From Flammeovirgaceae bacterium (GTDB lineage: Bacteria; Bacteroidota; Bacteroidia; Cytophagales; Cyclobacteriaceae), in assembly GCA_027487845.1 (NCBI GenBank), contig JAIYCV010000042.1, positions 124,001 to 188,000 on the forward strand: a stretch of DNA of 64,000 nucleotides. Direction: 5' to 3'. The number at the start of each line of letters is the position of its first letter. Position 1 is the first letter of the stretch. The notes below the pieces were generated by a model, which ran no database searches, was not told the origin of the DNA, and worked only from the letters and a program-made list of their open reading frames with translations. Positions 1 to 8,270 of the stretch are shown piece by piece. The position numbers and the translations under genes were made by a program.

Positions 1-594
1 AAAACAACTGACGTTGATGAGATGCGAATGTGCATTGACATGATAAAAACGAGAGTGCACGTTCAAGATAATTTTATTAAAGATATAATCGATTACTCAA
101 GAAATTCACGAGTAGATGTAAAACCAGAAACAATACAACTAAAAGAATTTGTCTACACAATTGTGGAAACGCTTATCTTTAATGAGGGCGCTAAAGAAAT
201 AAAGTATGAAGTAGAAATTCCAACTAACTTTGTTGTGATAGCAGACAAAACCCGCCTCAGGGTAGTACTAAGTAACTTGATCTCAAATGCCATTAAGTAT
301 AGAGATACGAAGAAGGACCATAAGTACATAAAAATCGGTGCTTTAAAGTACCCTACGCAAGTAGACATTTTCGTTGAAGACAATGGAATAGGCATTGCCG
401 ATGAAAGTCAAGGCAAAATATTCACCATGTTTTATAGGGGAACAGAACATTCGAAGGGGTCTGGCCTTGGTCTCTTCATTGCAAAAGAAGCTGTTGTAAA
501 AACTGGGGGCTCAATTCGGTTCAAGTCTACTTTTGGTGAGGGCACTACCTTTTTGTTTTCAGTTCCAATGAAAATCAAATCAAGCTTCTTCTAG
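1..594 (+). CDS. Sensor histidine kinase, C-terminal part (5' end outside window)
   Basis: The reading frame is open from base 1, so the ATG at 22 is internal and the true start lies upstream. The visible 197 residues hold the end of the dimerisation helix region and a complete HATPase_c domain: an N box (NLISNAIKY), a G1 box (DNGIGI), an F box (MFYRG) and a G2 box (GSGLGLFIAKEAV). These residues bind ATP in two-component sensor kinases that autophosphorylate on histidine and pass the phosphate to a response regulator. The phospho-accepting His and any sensor domain are not in the window, so the signal is unknown. No response regulator follows; the next gene, glyS, has its own promoter. Confidence 0.88.
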   Translation, partial: KTTDVDEMRMCIDMIKTRVHVQDNFIKDIIDYSRNSRVDVKPETIQLKEFVYTIVETLIFNEGAKEIKYEVEIPTNFVVIADKTRLRVVLSNLISNAIKYRDTKKDHKYIKIGALKYPTQVDIFVEDNGIGIADESQGKIFTMFYRGTEHSKGSGLGLFIAKEAVVKTGGSIRFKSTFGEGTTFLFSVPMKIKSSFF

Positions 595-620
595 ATTTCA
601 TCTCACTAATTAGTTATTTA

Positions 621-628
621 TATCTTTG
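621..628 (+). promoter_or_regulatory. Bacteroidota -7 promoter element for glyS
   Basis: TATCTTTG matches TAnnTTTG, the -7 element used by the primary sigma factor of Bacteroidota. It ends 6 bases before the chosen ATG at 635, so transcription would begin at or next to the start codon, giving a leaderless or near-leaderless mRNA. Confidence 0.7.
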
Positions 629-634
629 CGGCTT

Positions 635-2197
635 ATGGCAACACAAGACGACAACCTTTTGAAGAAAGTGATTTCCCATGCCAAGGAGTATGGGTTTGTT
701 TTTCCTTCCAGCGAAATTTATGATGGCCTTAGCGCTGTTTATGACTATGGTCAAAATGGAGTAGAGTTGAAAAATAACATCAAAGAATATTGGTGGAAGT
801 TTATGACTCAAACTCAGGAAAATATCGTGGGGTTAGATTCGGCCATCTTTATGCACCCCACAATTTGGAAAGCCTCTGGCCATGTGGATGCTTTCAACGA
901 TCCGATGGTTGATAATAAAGATTCGAAAAAAAGATATCGTGCCGATGTGCTGGTAGAAGATGCCATCGGAAAATTAGAAGACAAAATAGAAAAAGAGGTA
1001 GAAAAAGCTGCTAAGCGTTTTGGCGAAACATTTGACGCCAACATGTTTAAGTCTACCAATGGGCGCGTTGTTGAGTACCAAAAGAAAATTGACGAGGCCA
1101 ATATGCGGTTGAAAAACGCTATGACCAATGGCAATATGGACGAGATGAGGCAGTTGATTGTCGACTTAGAAGTGGCAGACCCAATTTCCGGAACTCGCAA
1201 TTGGACAGAAGTTCGTCAGTTTAATTTGATGTTTTCAACGGAGATGGGCAGTGTTGCTGAAGACACTAATAAAATTTATTTGCGCCCAGAAACTGCCCAA
1301 GGAATTTTCGTAAACTTTCTGAATGTTCAAAAAACGGGTCGCATGAAAATCCCGTTCGGGATTGCACAAATTGGTAAAGCATTTAGAAACGAAATAGTAG
1401 CGCGTCAATTCATTTTCAGAATGCGTGAGTTCGAACAAATGGAGATGCAATTTTTTGTGAAACCCGGTGAAGAAATGCAGTGGTACGAATTCTGGAAGGC
1501 AAAACGAATGAAGTGGCATCAGACATTGGGACTTGGTTCTGAAAATTATCGTTATCACGATCACTTAAATCTGGCTCACTATGCCAATGCTGCTTGCGAC
1601 ATACAATTCAATTTCCCGATGGGCTTTAAAGAACTAGAAGGCATTCATAGTCGCACCGATTTTGATCTGAAAAGCCATGAGAAATTCTCTGGCAAAAAAT
1701 TACAATACTTCGATTCTGAAACAAATCAAAACTACGTTCCTTATGTAGTAGAAACATCCGTAGGATTAGATAGAATGTTTTTATCTGTTTTATCGAGCGC
1801 CTACAAAGAAGAAAAACTAGCAGCAGCTGAAGGTAAAGAAGAAGGCAACGAACGCGTGGTACTTACTATACCACCCGCCCTAGCACCTAACAAGGTGGCC
1901 ATACTTCCGTTGATGAAGAAAGACGGGCTTCCCGAAAAAGCCCTTGCTATCCTCAACGATTTCAAACATGACTTCCGTTGTTATTATGAAGATAAAGATA
2001 CCATTGGCAGACGCTACCGGAGAATGGATGCCATCGGCACACCATTTTGCGTTACGGTAGATCACCAGACGCTGCAAGACGACACAGTTACGGTGCGTGA
2101 CCGCGATACCATGAAGCAAGAACGGATTTCAATTCAAAATTTAAAATCGCAGATTCAAGATGCTGTTTCGATGGCTAACCTGCTAAAGAAAATTTAA
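635..2197 (+). CDS. glyS: Glycine--tRNA ligase (class II, homodimeric type)
   Basis: Charges tRNA-Gly with glycine in the cytoplasm. The 520-residue protein has the features of the single-chain alpha2 GlyRS: the PETAQGIF segment near residues 218-225, class II motif 2 (FRNEI...RQFIFRMREFEQME) near 250-270, and motif 3 (VGLDRMFLSVL) near 379-389, followed by a C-terminal anticodon-binding domain. The start is placed at ATG 635; an upstream TTG at 626 overlaps the promoter element and would add three residues. A 1-base gap to the next gene suggests cotranscription. This is a housekeeping enzyme and nothing looks unusual in it. Confidence 0.96.
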   Translation: MATQDDNLLKKVISHAKEYGFVFPSSEIYDGLSAVYDYGQNGVELKNNIKEYWWKFMTQTQENIVGLDSAIFMHPTIWKASGHVDAFNDPMVDNKDSKKRYRADVLVEDAIGKLEDKIEKEVEKAAKRFGETFDANMFKSTNGRVVEYQKKIDEANMRLKNAMTNGNMDEMRQLIVDLEVADPISGTRNWTEVRQFNLMFSTEMGSVAEDTNKIYLRPETAQGIFVNFLNVQKTGRMKIPFGIAQIGKAFRNEIVARQFIFRMREFEQMEMQFFVKPGEEMQWYEFWKAKRMKWHQTLGLGSENYRYHDHLNLAHYANAACDIQFNFPMGFKELEGIHSRTDFDLKSHEKFSGKKLQYFDSETNQNYVPYVVETSVGLDRMFLSVLSSAYKEEKLAAAEGKEEGNERVVLTIPPALAPNKVAILPLMKKDGLPEKALAILNDFKHDFRCYYEDKDTIGRRYRRMDAIGTPFCVTVDHQTLQDDTVTVRDRDTMKQERISIQNLKSQIQDAVSMANLLKKI

Positions 2198-2198
2198 C

Positions 2199-2789
2199 AT
2201 GCACACCTCACTCAACAAAAACCTCTTCTTTGTAAAAGAACATGTAAAGATTTTTAAAGCGGCCAACAGCTTCGATATTTTAGATCCTGAAACAAAAGAA
2301 ATAGTATTGCAATGCCAAGAAGAAAACTTGGGCTTCTTTACAAAAATGTTTCGCTTTACGGATTATAAGCGGATGACCCCCTTCAATATGGAAATCAAAA
2401 CGCCTCAGGGTGAAAAGATATTAACCGTAAGGCGGGGCGTTTCATTTATTTTATCGAAAGTAGAAGTGTTGGATGCTAATGACGTTGTTGTTGGCAAATT
2501 CAAACAGCAATTTCTTTCCATTGGCGGTAAGTTTGCCGTGCTTGATGCCAGTGAGCGGCCTCTTTGTATGTTGAAGGGTAAGTGGACTAGCTGGGATTTT
2601 AAGTTTATATCAAATGACGGGAAAGAGTTTGCTTCCGTTTCCAAGCAATGGAGTGGCCTTGGTAAGGAGCTTTTTACCTCAGCGGACAACTATATTTTAC
2701 AGATCAGTGCAGATGTTCCGCCTAACAACCCGCTGCGAATGCTAATCTTGGCAGCTGTTATGTGTATTGACTTGGTATTGAAAGAGTGA
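2199..2789 (+). CDS. Scramblase / LURP-one-related family protein
   Basis: A 196-residue protein with the beta-rich pattern of the scramblase/LURP-one (Tubby-like) fold: repeated strands such as KIFKAANSFDILDPETKEIVLQC, a central KGKWTSWDFKFI stretch, and a single hydrophobic C-terminal helix (MLILAAVMCIDLVL). Bacterial members are of unknown function; phospholipid scrambling is shown only for some eukaryotic relatives, so transport should not be assumed. It starts 1 base after glyS and probably shares its transcript. The alternative is that it is simply a conserved hypothetical protein with this fold. Confidence 0.7.
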   Translation: MHTSLNKNLFFVKEHVKIFKAANSFDILDPETKEIVLQCQEENLGFFTKMFRFTDYKRMTPFNMEIKTPQGEKILTVRRGVSFILSKVEVLDANDVVVGKFKQQFLSIGGKFAVLDASERPLCMLKGKWTSWDFKFISNDGKEFASVSKQWSGLGKELFTSADNYILQISADVPPNNPLRMLILAAVMCIDLVLKE

Positions 2790-2799
2790 TTGTAATTTG

Positions 2800-2807
2800 T
2801 AAATTTG
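2800..2807 (+). promoter_or_regulatory. -7 promoter element for the antitoxin gene
   Basis: TAAATTTG matches TAnnTTTG and ends 3 bases before the ATG at 2811. This implies a separate, leaderless transcript for the antitoxin-toxin pair, independent of glyS. Confidence 0.6.
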
Positions 2808-2810
2808 ACC

Positions 2811-3047
2811 ATGGAAACGTTGATTTTAACTTTTAAAAGCAAGAAGAACTACAGGTTGATTAAGGAGTTGGCTGGCAGACTTGAGAAAAATAGTGAAAAC
2901 ACATCTCCAAAAGCAAAGCTAAAGAGTCTGCCCAAAAGTAAGTTTCAAACAGAAGAAGAATTTCGGGCTTTAGCGGGCATTGCTAAAGGGCAATTGATAA
3001 GCAAAGAGCATTTACGAAGCCTATCGTGGAAGAAAAGAAATTGGTAA
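2811..3047 (+). CDS. Putative antitoxin of a PIN-type toxin-antitoxin pair
   Basis: A 78-residue, lysine-rich protein with a predicted short strand at the N terminus (METLILTFKSKKN) followed by helices, as in small antitoxins annotated upstream of VapC-like genes in Bacteroidota. The ATG at 2811 is preferred over the TTG at 2805 because it follows the promoter element. Its 3' end overlaps the next gene by 22 bases, which is typical of translationally coupled toxin-antitoxin genes. Assignment rests mainly on this position and size; no antitoxin DNA-binding motif is clearly visible. Confidence 0.6.
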   Translation: METLILTFKSKKNYRLIKELAGRLEKNSENTSPKAKLKSLPKSKFQTEEEFRALAGIAKGQLISKEHLRSLSWKKRNW

Positions 3048-3412
3048 TTTGCGATTCAGATGTCCTTATTGAATTTCTTGATAAGGCAAACAAAACCATC
3101 GAGAATAAACTGGTTGATCTTGGCAGGGGAAATCTTTGCATAAGTTCTGTTTCACACTCTGAAATTATTTTCGGTTCGTGGAATAAGACACATCAAAAAA
3201 AGCTGACCAAAGGACTAGAAAGTTTCACGCTAATTGAAATCAACCAATCAATAGATTTCATCCATCGGCAACTGATTGGTCAATATGCACTAAGTCATCG
3301 GCTAAGCATTCAAGACGCATTAGTTGCCGCAACAGCGATAGGTGTTGACTGCGCTTTATTTACGCTTAATAAAAGGGACTTCAAATTCATTAAAGGTTTA
3401 GAACTTGTTTAA
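3026..3412 (+). CDS. PIN-domain toxin, VapC-like ribonuclease
   Basis: A 128-residue PIN domain with the expected acidic residues: D-S-D at residues 9-11 (ICDSDVLIEFL), a Glu in the SEIIFGS segment, an Asp in the SIQDALVAATAI helix, and the C-terminal NKRDFKFI. PIN toxins are magnesium-dependent RNases that cut tRNA or rRNA. Translation starts at GTG 3026, inside the antitoxin gene. Its stop codon overlaps the start of dgt in a TAATG arrangement, so the toxin gene is coupled in translation to a housekeeping-type dGTPase. Confidence 0.85.
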   Translation: MEEKKLVICDSDVLIEFLDKANKTIENKLVDLGRGNLCISSVSHSEIIFGSWNKTHQKKLTKGLESFTLIEINQSIDFIHRQLIGQYALSHRLSIQDALVAATAIGVDCALFTLNKRDFKFIKGLELV

Positions 3413-4734
3413 TGAACTGGCTACAATTACTTTCTCCCCACCGCCCTAATAAAAGAGGAAACGTTCACGAACTATCACGTAGTGCTTTTGAACAAGACTA
3501 CGATCGTATCATTTTCTCGCATCCCTTCCGCAGGCTTCAAGACAAAACGCAAGTTCATCCTTTGCCCGAAGACGATTTCGTTCATACCCGCTTAACCCAT
3601 AGCTTAGAAGTTTCGAGTGTGGGGCGGTCGCTCGGTAAAAAAGTGGGGGAAATCATTCTTAATAAAAATCCAGCTCTGTCTAAACATACTTCACTATTTG
3701 ATTTTGGTGCTATTGTGGCCGCTGGTTCATTAGCCCACGATTTAGGAAACCCTCCTTTTGGCCATTCTGGTGAAGACGCAATTTCTGATTTTTTTATTCA
3801 TCACCCTTTTGGTAAATCGCTGCAAGCAAAGGTTACCGAAGCACAATGGGCTGACCTAATAAACTTTGAGGGCAACGCACAAGGCTTCCGCATCTTAAAT
3901 AAAAAAGAATACGGCTTTAAGCTCACCCATGCTACACTTGGCGCATTCACGAAGTATCCTTGTCCTGCGCTATTTAATGGGCGCGACAAATCGAAAAAAA
4001 GCCAAAAGAAATATGGATTCTTCGCCACAGAAGCGACCCTCTTTAAAGAAGTTGCCGATCAAATAGGATTGGTTAACAAGGACAAATTTGTGTGGTCTCG
4101 GCATCCGCTTGCTTTCTTAGTGGAAGCAGCCGATGATATTTGTTATAGCATTATCGATTTAGAAGATGGATGTCGATTAGGGTTGTTGACTTTTGACGAG
4201 GTCATTGGGTTATTTTCGCCCATCTTAAAGGACAAGCTAGACAAGAAAAAGTTATCCTATAAATCAGGGCTCAACGAAAAATTGGGCATTCTACGAGCAA
4301 TGGTCATTGGCGAGCTGATAGAAGCGGCTACAAAAGTCTTTATCGAAAACGAAGAGAATATACTTAATGGTACGTTTGATGAAGCACTTACCGATCAGTG
4401 CGAACACAAAGGAGCGCTTAAAACGATAAATAAAATTTCGGTGGAAAAAATTTATCGCGCGCGGCATGTGGTAGAAATTGAGGCTGCTGGCTTTGAAATA
4501 TTACCTGGCTTGCTAGAAGAATTTGGCAAAGCCAGCGATGCGCTGCTCAAGAAAAATTTAGAAAAGAAATACATCAACTTGTCTAAGCTTTTCCCGATAG
4601 AAACAACCCAAGCAATTCTGGCTAAACCCGACAATATCTATTTGCAATTTCGCGAAGTGGTAGATTTCATTTCCGGCCTAACCGATAAACATGCGCTTTC
4701 ACTTTACAGGAAAATTAAAGGGTTTGAGATTTGA
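3412..4734 (+). CDS. dgt: Deoxyguanosinetriphosphate triphosphohydrolase (dGTPase)
   Basis: Hydrolyses dGTP (possibly other dNTPs) to the deoxynucleoside and triphosphate, controlling nucleotide pools. The 440-residue protein is an HD-domain enzyme: RLTHSLEV with metal ligand His63, the HD pair at 109-110 in LAHDLGNPPFGHSGE, and a downstream DDICYSIIDLEDG segment. The RxFRRLQDKTQV motif near 40-48 is characteristic of dGTPases. It starts on the last base of the PIN toxin stop codon. dGTPases can act in phage defence, but this family is also a common core gene, so a defence role is only a possibility here. Confidence 0.94.
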   Translation: MNWLQLLSPHRPNKRGNVHELSRSAFEQDYDRIIFSHPFRRLQDKTQVHPLPEDDFVHTRLTHSLEVSSVGRSLGKKVGEIILNKNPALSKHTSLFDFGAIVAAGSLAHDLGNPPFGHSGEDAISDFFIHHPFGKSLQAKVTEAQWADLINFEGNAQGFRILNKKEYGFKLTHATLGAFTKYPCPALFNGRDKSKKSQKKYGFFATEATLFKEVADQIGLVNKDKFVWSRHPLAFLVEAADDICYSIIDLEDGCRLGLLTFDEVIGLFSPILKDKLDKKKLSYKSGLNEKLGILRAMVIGELIEAATKVFIENEENILNGTFDEALTDQCEHKGALKTINKISVEKIYRARHVVEIEAAGFEILPGLLEEFGKASDALLKKNLEKKYINLSKLFPIETTQAILAKPDNIYLQFREVVDFISGLTDKHALSLYRKIKGFEI

Positions 4735-4803
4735 ATTTTACCCTAATCGAATTAGACGGAAGTAATTAGCCACAATTACCAAACCGAAATACTCGAAAAT
4801 CAT

Positions 4804-4811
4804 TAGCTTTG
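4804..4811 (+). promoter_or_regulatory. -7 promoter element for the RND exporter gene
   Basis: TAGCTTTG matches TAnnTTTG. It lies 35 bases upstream of the ATG at 4847, allowing a leader of roughly 30 nucleotides. Confidence 0.6.
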
Positions 4812-4846
4812 ACGTTCATTTTTTGAAATGCAAAGGCGAAAATACT

Positions 4847-7237
4847 ATGTGGGATAAAATTGCACTAGGGATCATTCGGTTTCGGTTGCCCTTGATGATT
4901 GCCATCGGGTTGATCACCATTTTCATGGGATATTACGCCTCGAAAGTGCAAATGAGCTACGATTTCGCGCGCACCGTGCCGCTGGATGACCCCGACATGG
5001 TGTTCCTGACCAAGTTCAAAGAGCAGTTCGGTGAAGACGGAAACATTATCGCCATCGGCCTTCAAGACAGTTCGCTTTACCAACTAGATAATTTTAACCG
5101 CTTCCGCGAGCTAAATCAGGTATTCAAAAAGATTTCTGGCGTAACGGCCGTACTTAGTTTACCGGCACTCAAAACAATTCAAAAAGATACGGCCAAATCA
5201 AAATTCTATTTATCGGAATTGTTTCCCAAAGAAATAAAATCACAAACGGAGCTAGACAGCCTGCTTCTGTCGCTTCGAAATCAAAAACTGTACTTCTCGC
5301 AGTTAATGAATGAACATAATGGAGCTACTCGAATGCTGATCTCAGTTCAAAAAGAAGTGATGAACTCTGTAAAGCGACTGGCTCTAACTCGTTCGATAGA
5401 TTCGGTAGGTCAGGCCTTCACGAAACAAACAAACATTCAACTTCGCTATGCAGGGCTGCCTTATGTGCGCTCGCAAGTGGCAGTACAAGTGCGGGCAGAA
5501 ATGTCGATGTTCCTGTACATGACCGCGGCAGTAACCGGCATTATCATGTTTCTGTTCTTCCGCTCTTTTCGTGCAGTAATTTTTTCCATGATTATTATAG
5601 GCATTGCCGTGGTTTGGGTAATGGGTACACTTGCTTTGTTTGGTTACAAGATTACGTTGCTCAGCGGATTGATCGCTCCCGTTATCATTACGATTGGAAT
5701 AACAAATGCTATTTACTTGTTGAATAAATATCATTTAGAATTTGCCAAACACAGAGATAAGAATGCTGCCATTGCAGCCGTAGTAAAGAAAATGGGGCTT
5801 GCTACCTTTCTAACCAACTTAACAGTTGCCATCGGATTCTTAACGCTTCTATCTACCGACATCATTATTCTTCGCGAGTTTGGTATCGTAGCGGGCATTA
5901 ACATACTCACACTATTTTTAATCAGTTTGATTATGATACCGAGTGTGTTCTCCTGGTTACCAGCCCCTGAACCAAAGCACATGAAGCATCTCGACTTCAA
6001 AATAATGGGCAAGTTTGTGAAGCTCATCGATACCATTGTGCACCATAGACGAGCTTGGATTTATATTGGCTCAGTTATCATAGCAGTTGTTTCCGTTATC
6101 GGGATTTTAAAATTGGAATCAGTGTCTTTTATGGTGGATGATATTCCAGAGGAAAGTCAAATCAAGAAAGATCTAAAATGGTTTGAAGCTAATTTCAGCG
6201 GTGTAATGCCCATGGAAATAGTCGTAGATACAGGTAAAAAGCGAGGCGTTATGAATGTGAAGAATCTTGCAAAAGTAGATCAATTTGAAAGTTTCCTAGA
6301 TTCCATTACGGTGATGTCTCCTCCTCTATCACTTGTGAGTTTAGTGAAATCATCTAAGCAGGCATTCTATAATAATAAGCCAGCCTATTATTCACTTCCT
6401 TCAAAACAAGAAAGCGGTTTTATACTTCGCTATATGAAAGGCCAAACGGATAATACAGGCTTATTCAAATCGTTTGTTGATTCTACGTTTCAAAAGATGC
6501 GCATCACGTTGCAGATTGCCGATATTGGTTCCGACAAATTAGATTCGCTGGTATCCAAAATAATAGAACCAGAAATCAAAAAACGATTTGCAGACACAGG
6601 TATCACAACTACGGTAACAGGATCAACCAAGATTTTTATTAAAGGAAACAATTTCCTAATAGCGAATCTTCAAGAAAGTTTGTTATTGGCTTTTATTCTT
6701 ATCACACTTTCCATGGCCGTGCTTTTTGCCAATGTGCGAATGATCATCATTTCATTAATACCCAACTTACTTGCGTTGATGATTACCGCAGGCATTATGG
6801 GCTTCTTTGGCATTCATTTAAAACCAAGCACCGCATTAATCTTTAGCATCACGTTTGGTATTTCAGTTGATAACTCAATACGTTTTCTAGCTAAGTACAG
6901 GCAGGAGTTGCGGACAAATAATTTCTTCGTGCCAATTTCCATCACCGAAACAATTCTTGAAACTGGCAAGAGTATCACCTACACTTCCATTGTATTATTT
7001 GCTGGTTTTATTGTTTTTGCTTTTTCTCAATTTGGTGGAACTGTAGCATTAGGCGTGCTTACGTCCACTACCTTGGTTATCTCCATGTTCACCAACTTGA
7101 TTTTATTACCCGCGTTGATCATGACGTTCGATAAACCAAAAAAATCAACTCAAGAACATTTACCTATAGACGACTTCGATACCAGCTACTATGGCGAAGA
7201 TGAAATTGATGGAAGTAAGTTGAGATTAAGGGAGTAA
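4847..7237 (+). CDS. RND-superfamily (MMPL/SSD-type) transporter
   Basis: An inner-membrane transporter of about 796 residues with the two-fold RND plan: one N-terminal helix, a large periplasmic loop starting with the SYDFARTVPLDDPD segment, a cluster of about five helices, then a second loop and helix cluster. The gxGISVDNSIRFLAKY segment in the second cluster is the MMPL/sterol-sensing-type signature. Such proteins export lipids, hopanoids or hydrophobic compounds using the proton gradient; the substrate is unknown. The ATG at 4847 is chosen over the TTG at 4823. The C-terminal tail (FDTSYYGEDEIDGSKLR) is repeated downstream of the next gene. Confidence 0.85.
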   Translation: MWDKIALGIIRFRLPLMIAIGLITIFMGYYASKVQMSYDFARTVPLDDPDMVFLTKFKEQFGEDGNIIAIGLQDSSLYQLDNFNRFRELNQVFKKISGVTAVLSLPALKTIQKDTAKSKFYLSELFPKEIKSQTELDSLLLSLRNQKLYFSQLMNEHNGATRMLISVQKEVMNSVKRLALTRSIDSVGQAFTKQTNIQLRYAGLPYVRSQVAVQVRAEMSMFLYMTAAVTGIIMFLFFRSFRAVIFSMIIIGIAVVWVMGTLALFGYKITLLSGLIAPVIITIGITNAIYLLNKYHLEFAKHRDKNAAIAAVVKKMGLATFLTNLTVAIGFLTLLSTDIIILREFGIVAGINILTLFLISLIMIPSVFSWLPAPEPKHMKHLDFKIMGKFVKLIDTIVHHRRAWIYIGSVIIAVVSVIGILKLESVSFMVDDIPEESQIKKDLKWFEANFSGVMPMEIVVDTGKKRGVMNVKNLAKVDQFESFLDSITVMSPPLSLVSLVKSSKQAFYNNKPAYYSLPSKQESGFILRYMKGQTDNTGLFKSFVDSTFQKMRITLQIADIGSDKLDSLVSKIIEPEIKKRFADTGITTTVTGSTKIFIKGNNFLIANLQESLLLAFILITLSMAVLFANVRMIIISLIPNLLALMITAGIMGFFGIHLKPSTALIFSITFGISVDNSIRFLAKYRQELRTNNFFVPISITETILETGKSITYTSIVLFAGFIVFAFSQFGGTVALGVLTSTTLVISMFTNLILLPALIMTFDKPKKSTQEHLPIDDFDTSYYGEDEIDGSKLRLRE

Positions 7238-7238
7238 G
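7173..7238 (+). repeat. Direct repeat copy A: 3' end of the RND gene
   Basis: About 66 bases covering the last codons and stop of the exporter gene. A near-identical copy (about six substitutions plus a small indel) lies at 8104-8168, on the far side of the CPBP protease gene. Confidence 0.9.
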
Positions 7239-7255
7239 AGATCTTAAATTCTTTG

Positions 7256-8098
7256 ATGGCATTCTGGTTGCGAATAATAGTTTATTTAGGTGTCTGCTTA
7301 GGAGTAGTGTTTTGTTGTTACATTCCGTTGTTCCTCCTATTCCCTGAACTGATTGGAAACAATTATCCGAATTTAATGAATGATCAGCGATACCTGATCA
7401 CGAGTCAAGTAGCCACAGCACTAGGTATTTCAATAGGCACCTATCTCATGATTGTTAAGGTTGAAAATCGAAGACTGACTGAATATCTTCTCAACGTCAA
7501 TATAATCAGCCTTTTAAAAGGATTTTTATTGGGTATCATATTAATGTCGTTTTTTTCTTCTTTAATGATTGTAATGGGTTGGATTCAATTTAATTTCAAT
7601 ATTTTCTCGTTTCATTTAGCCACAAGCTTTATTCTTTATTTTTTTGTCGCTGTTGCGGAAGAGATCTTAGCAAGAGGATATATTCTCAACAATTTAAAAG
7701 ACAGATTTAATGCTCCAGTTGCATTGGTGGTTTCATCCGTAATTTTCGGAGCCATGCATGTTGGCAATGATTATTTTACTTGGATTGGCTTTGCAAATAT
7801 CTCCCTTTCGGGATTCTTAATGGGGCAGGTGGCATTGAAATCAAAAAGCATATCAGCCGCCATTGGGTTACATTGGTCATGGAATTTCTTCCAAGGACCC
7901 GTTTTTGGCTTTGCTGTAAGTGGTCATAAAGAAACTGGGATATTTAAAACTGATGTTCTTGGAAATGAAATTTTTACTGGCGGCAATTTTGGCGCTGAGG
8001 GCTCAATAATACTCATATCGATTTCGATTGTTTTCATCGCTCTGATTTATCGATTTTATGAAAATTTTCCAAATTCTAATTCAAAAGAATTGCGTTAG
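7256..8098 (+). CDS. CPBP-family intramembrane metalloprotease
   Basis: A 280-residue membrane protein with about seven or eight hydrophobic segments and the CPBP (CAAX protease/bacteriocin-processing) motifs: EEILARGYILNNL near 135-147, GAMHVGNDYF near 165-174, and LHWSWNFF near 205-212. These supply the Glu and His residues thought to bind metal. Start at ATG 7256, next to an alternative TTG at 7253. Family members process prenylated proteins or peptides, or give self-immunity to bacteriocins; the target here is unknown. The gene sits between two copies of the exporter's 3' end, so it looks inserted. Confidence 0.88.
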   Translation: MAFWLRIIVYLGVCLGVVFCCYIPLFLLFPELIGNNYPNLMNDQRYLITSQVATALGISIGTYLMIVKVENRRLTEYLLNVNIISLLKGFLLGIILMSFFSSLMIVMGWIQFNFNIFSFHLATSFILYFFVAVAEEILARGYILNNLKDRFNAPVALVVSSVIFGAMHVGNDYFTWIGFANISLSGFLMGQVALKSKSISAAIGLHWSWNFFQGPVFGFAVSGHKETGIFKTDVLGNEIFTGGNFGAEGSIILISISIVFIALIYRFYENFPNSNSKELR

Positions 8099-8103
8099 AT
8101 TAC

Positions 8104-8168
8104 ACTTCGACAACAGCTACTATGGCGAAGATGAAATTGATGGAAGCAAGTTGAGGTGAGAGAGTAAG
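8104..8168 (+). repeat. Direct repeat copy B: orphan copy of the RND 3' end
   Basis: Read in frame, this segment still encodes FDNSYYGEDEIDGSKLR followed by a stop codon, nearly the same as the real exporter tail at 7173-7238 but with several base changes. No coding sequence leads into it. It is best explained as the original or a second allele's gene end, displaced by arrival of the CPBP gene. Confidence 0.88.
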
Positions 8169-8270
8169 AAGCTTCAGTAGATATTCAGATGTGAATCAAG
8201 AAAAATCTAGTAATACATTCTTGACTTGGATAGTAAGCACAGGCGACATTCTGGAAACAAATAATCTATA

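Noticed and set aside
3412-4734. Dedicated phage-defence dGTPase island
   Set aside because: dgt is widespread as a core gene in Bacteroidota and there is no other defence gene in the immediate operon apart from the toxin-antitoxin pair.
4781-4794. AAACCGAAATACTC shared with a site near 62915
   Set aside because: A 14-base match between two places in 64 kb is expected by chance several times over, and the surrounding bases differ.
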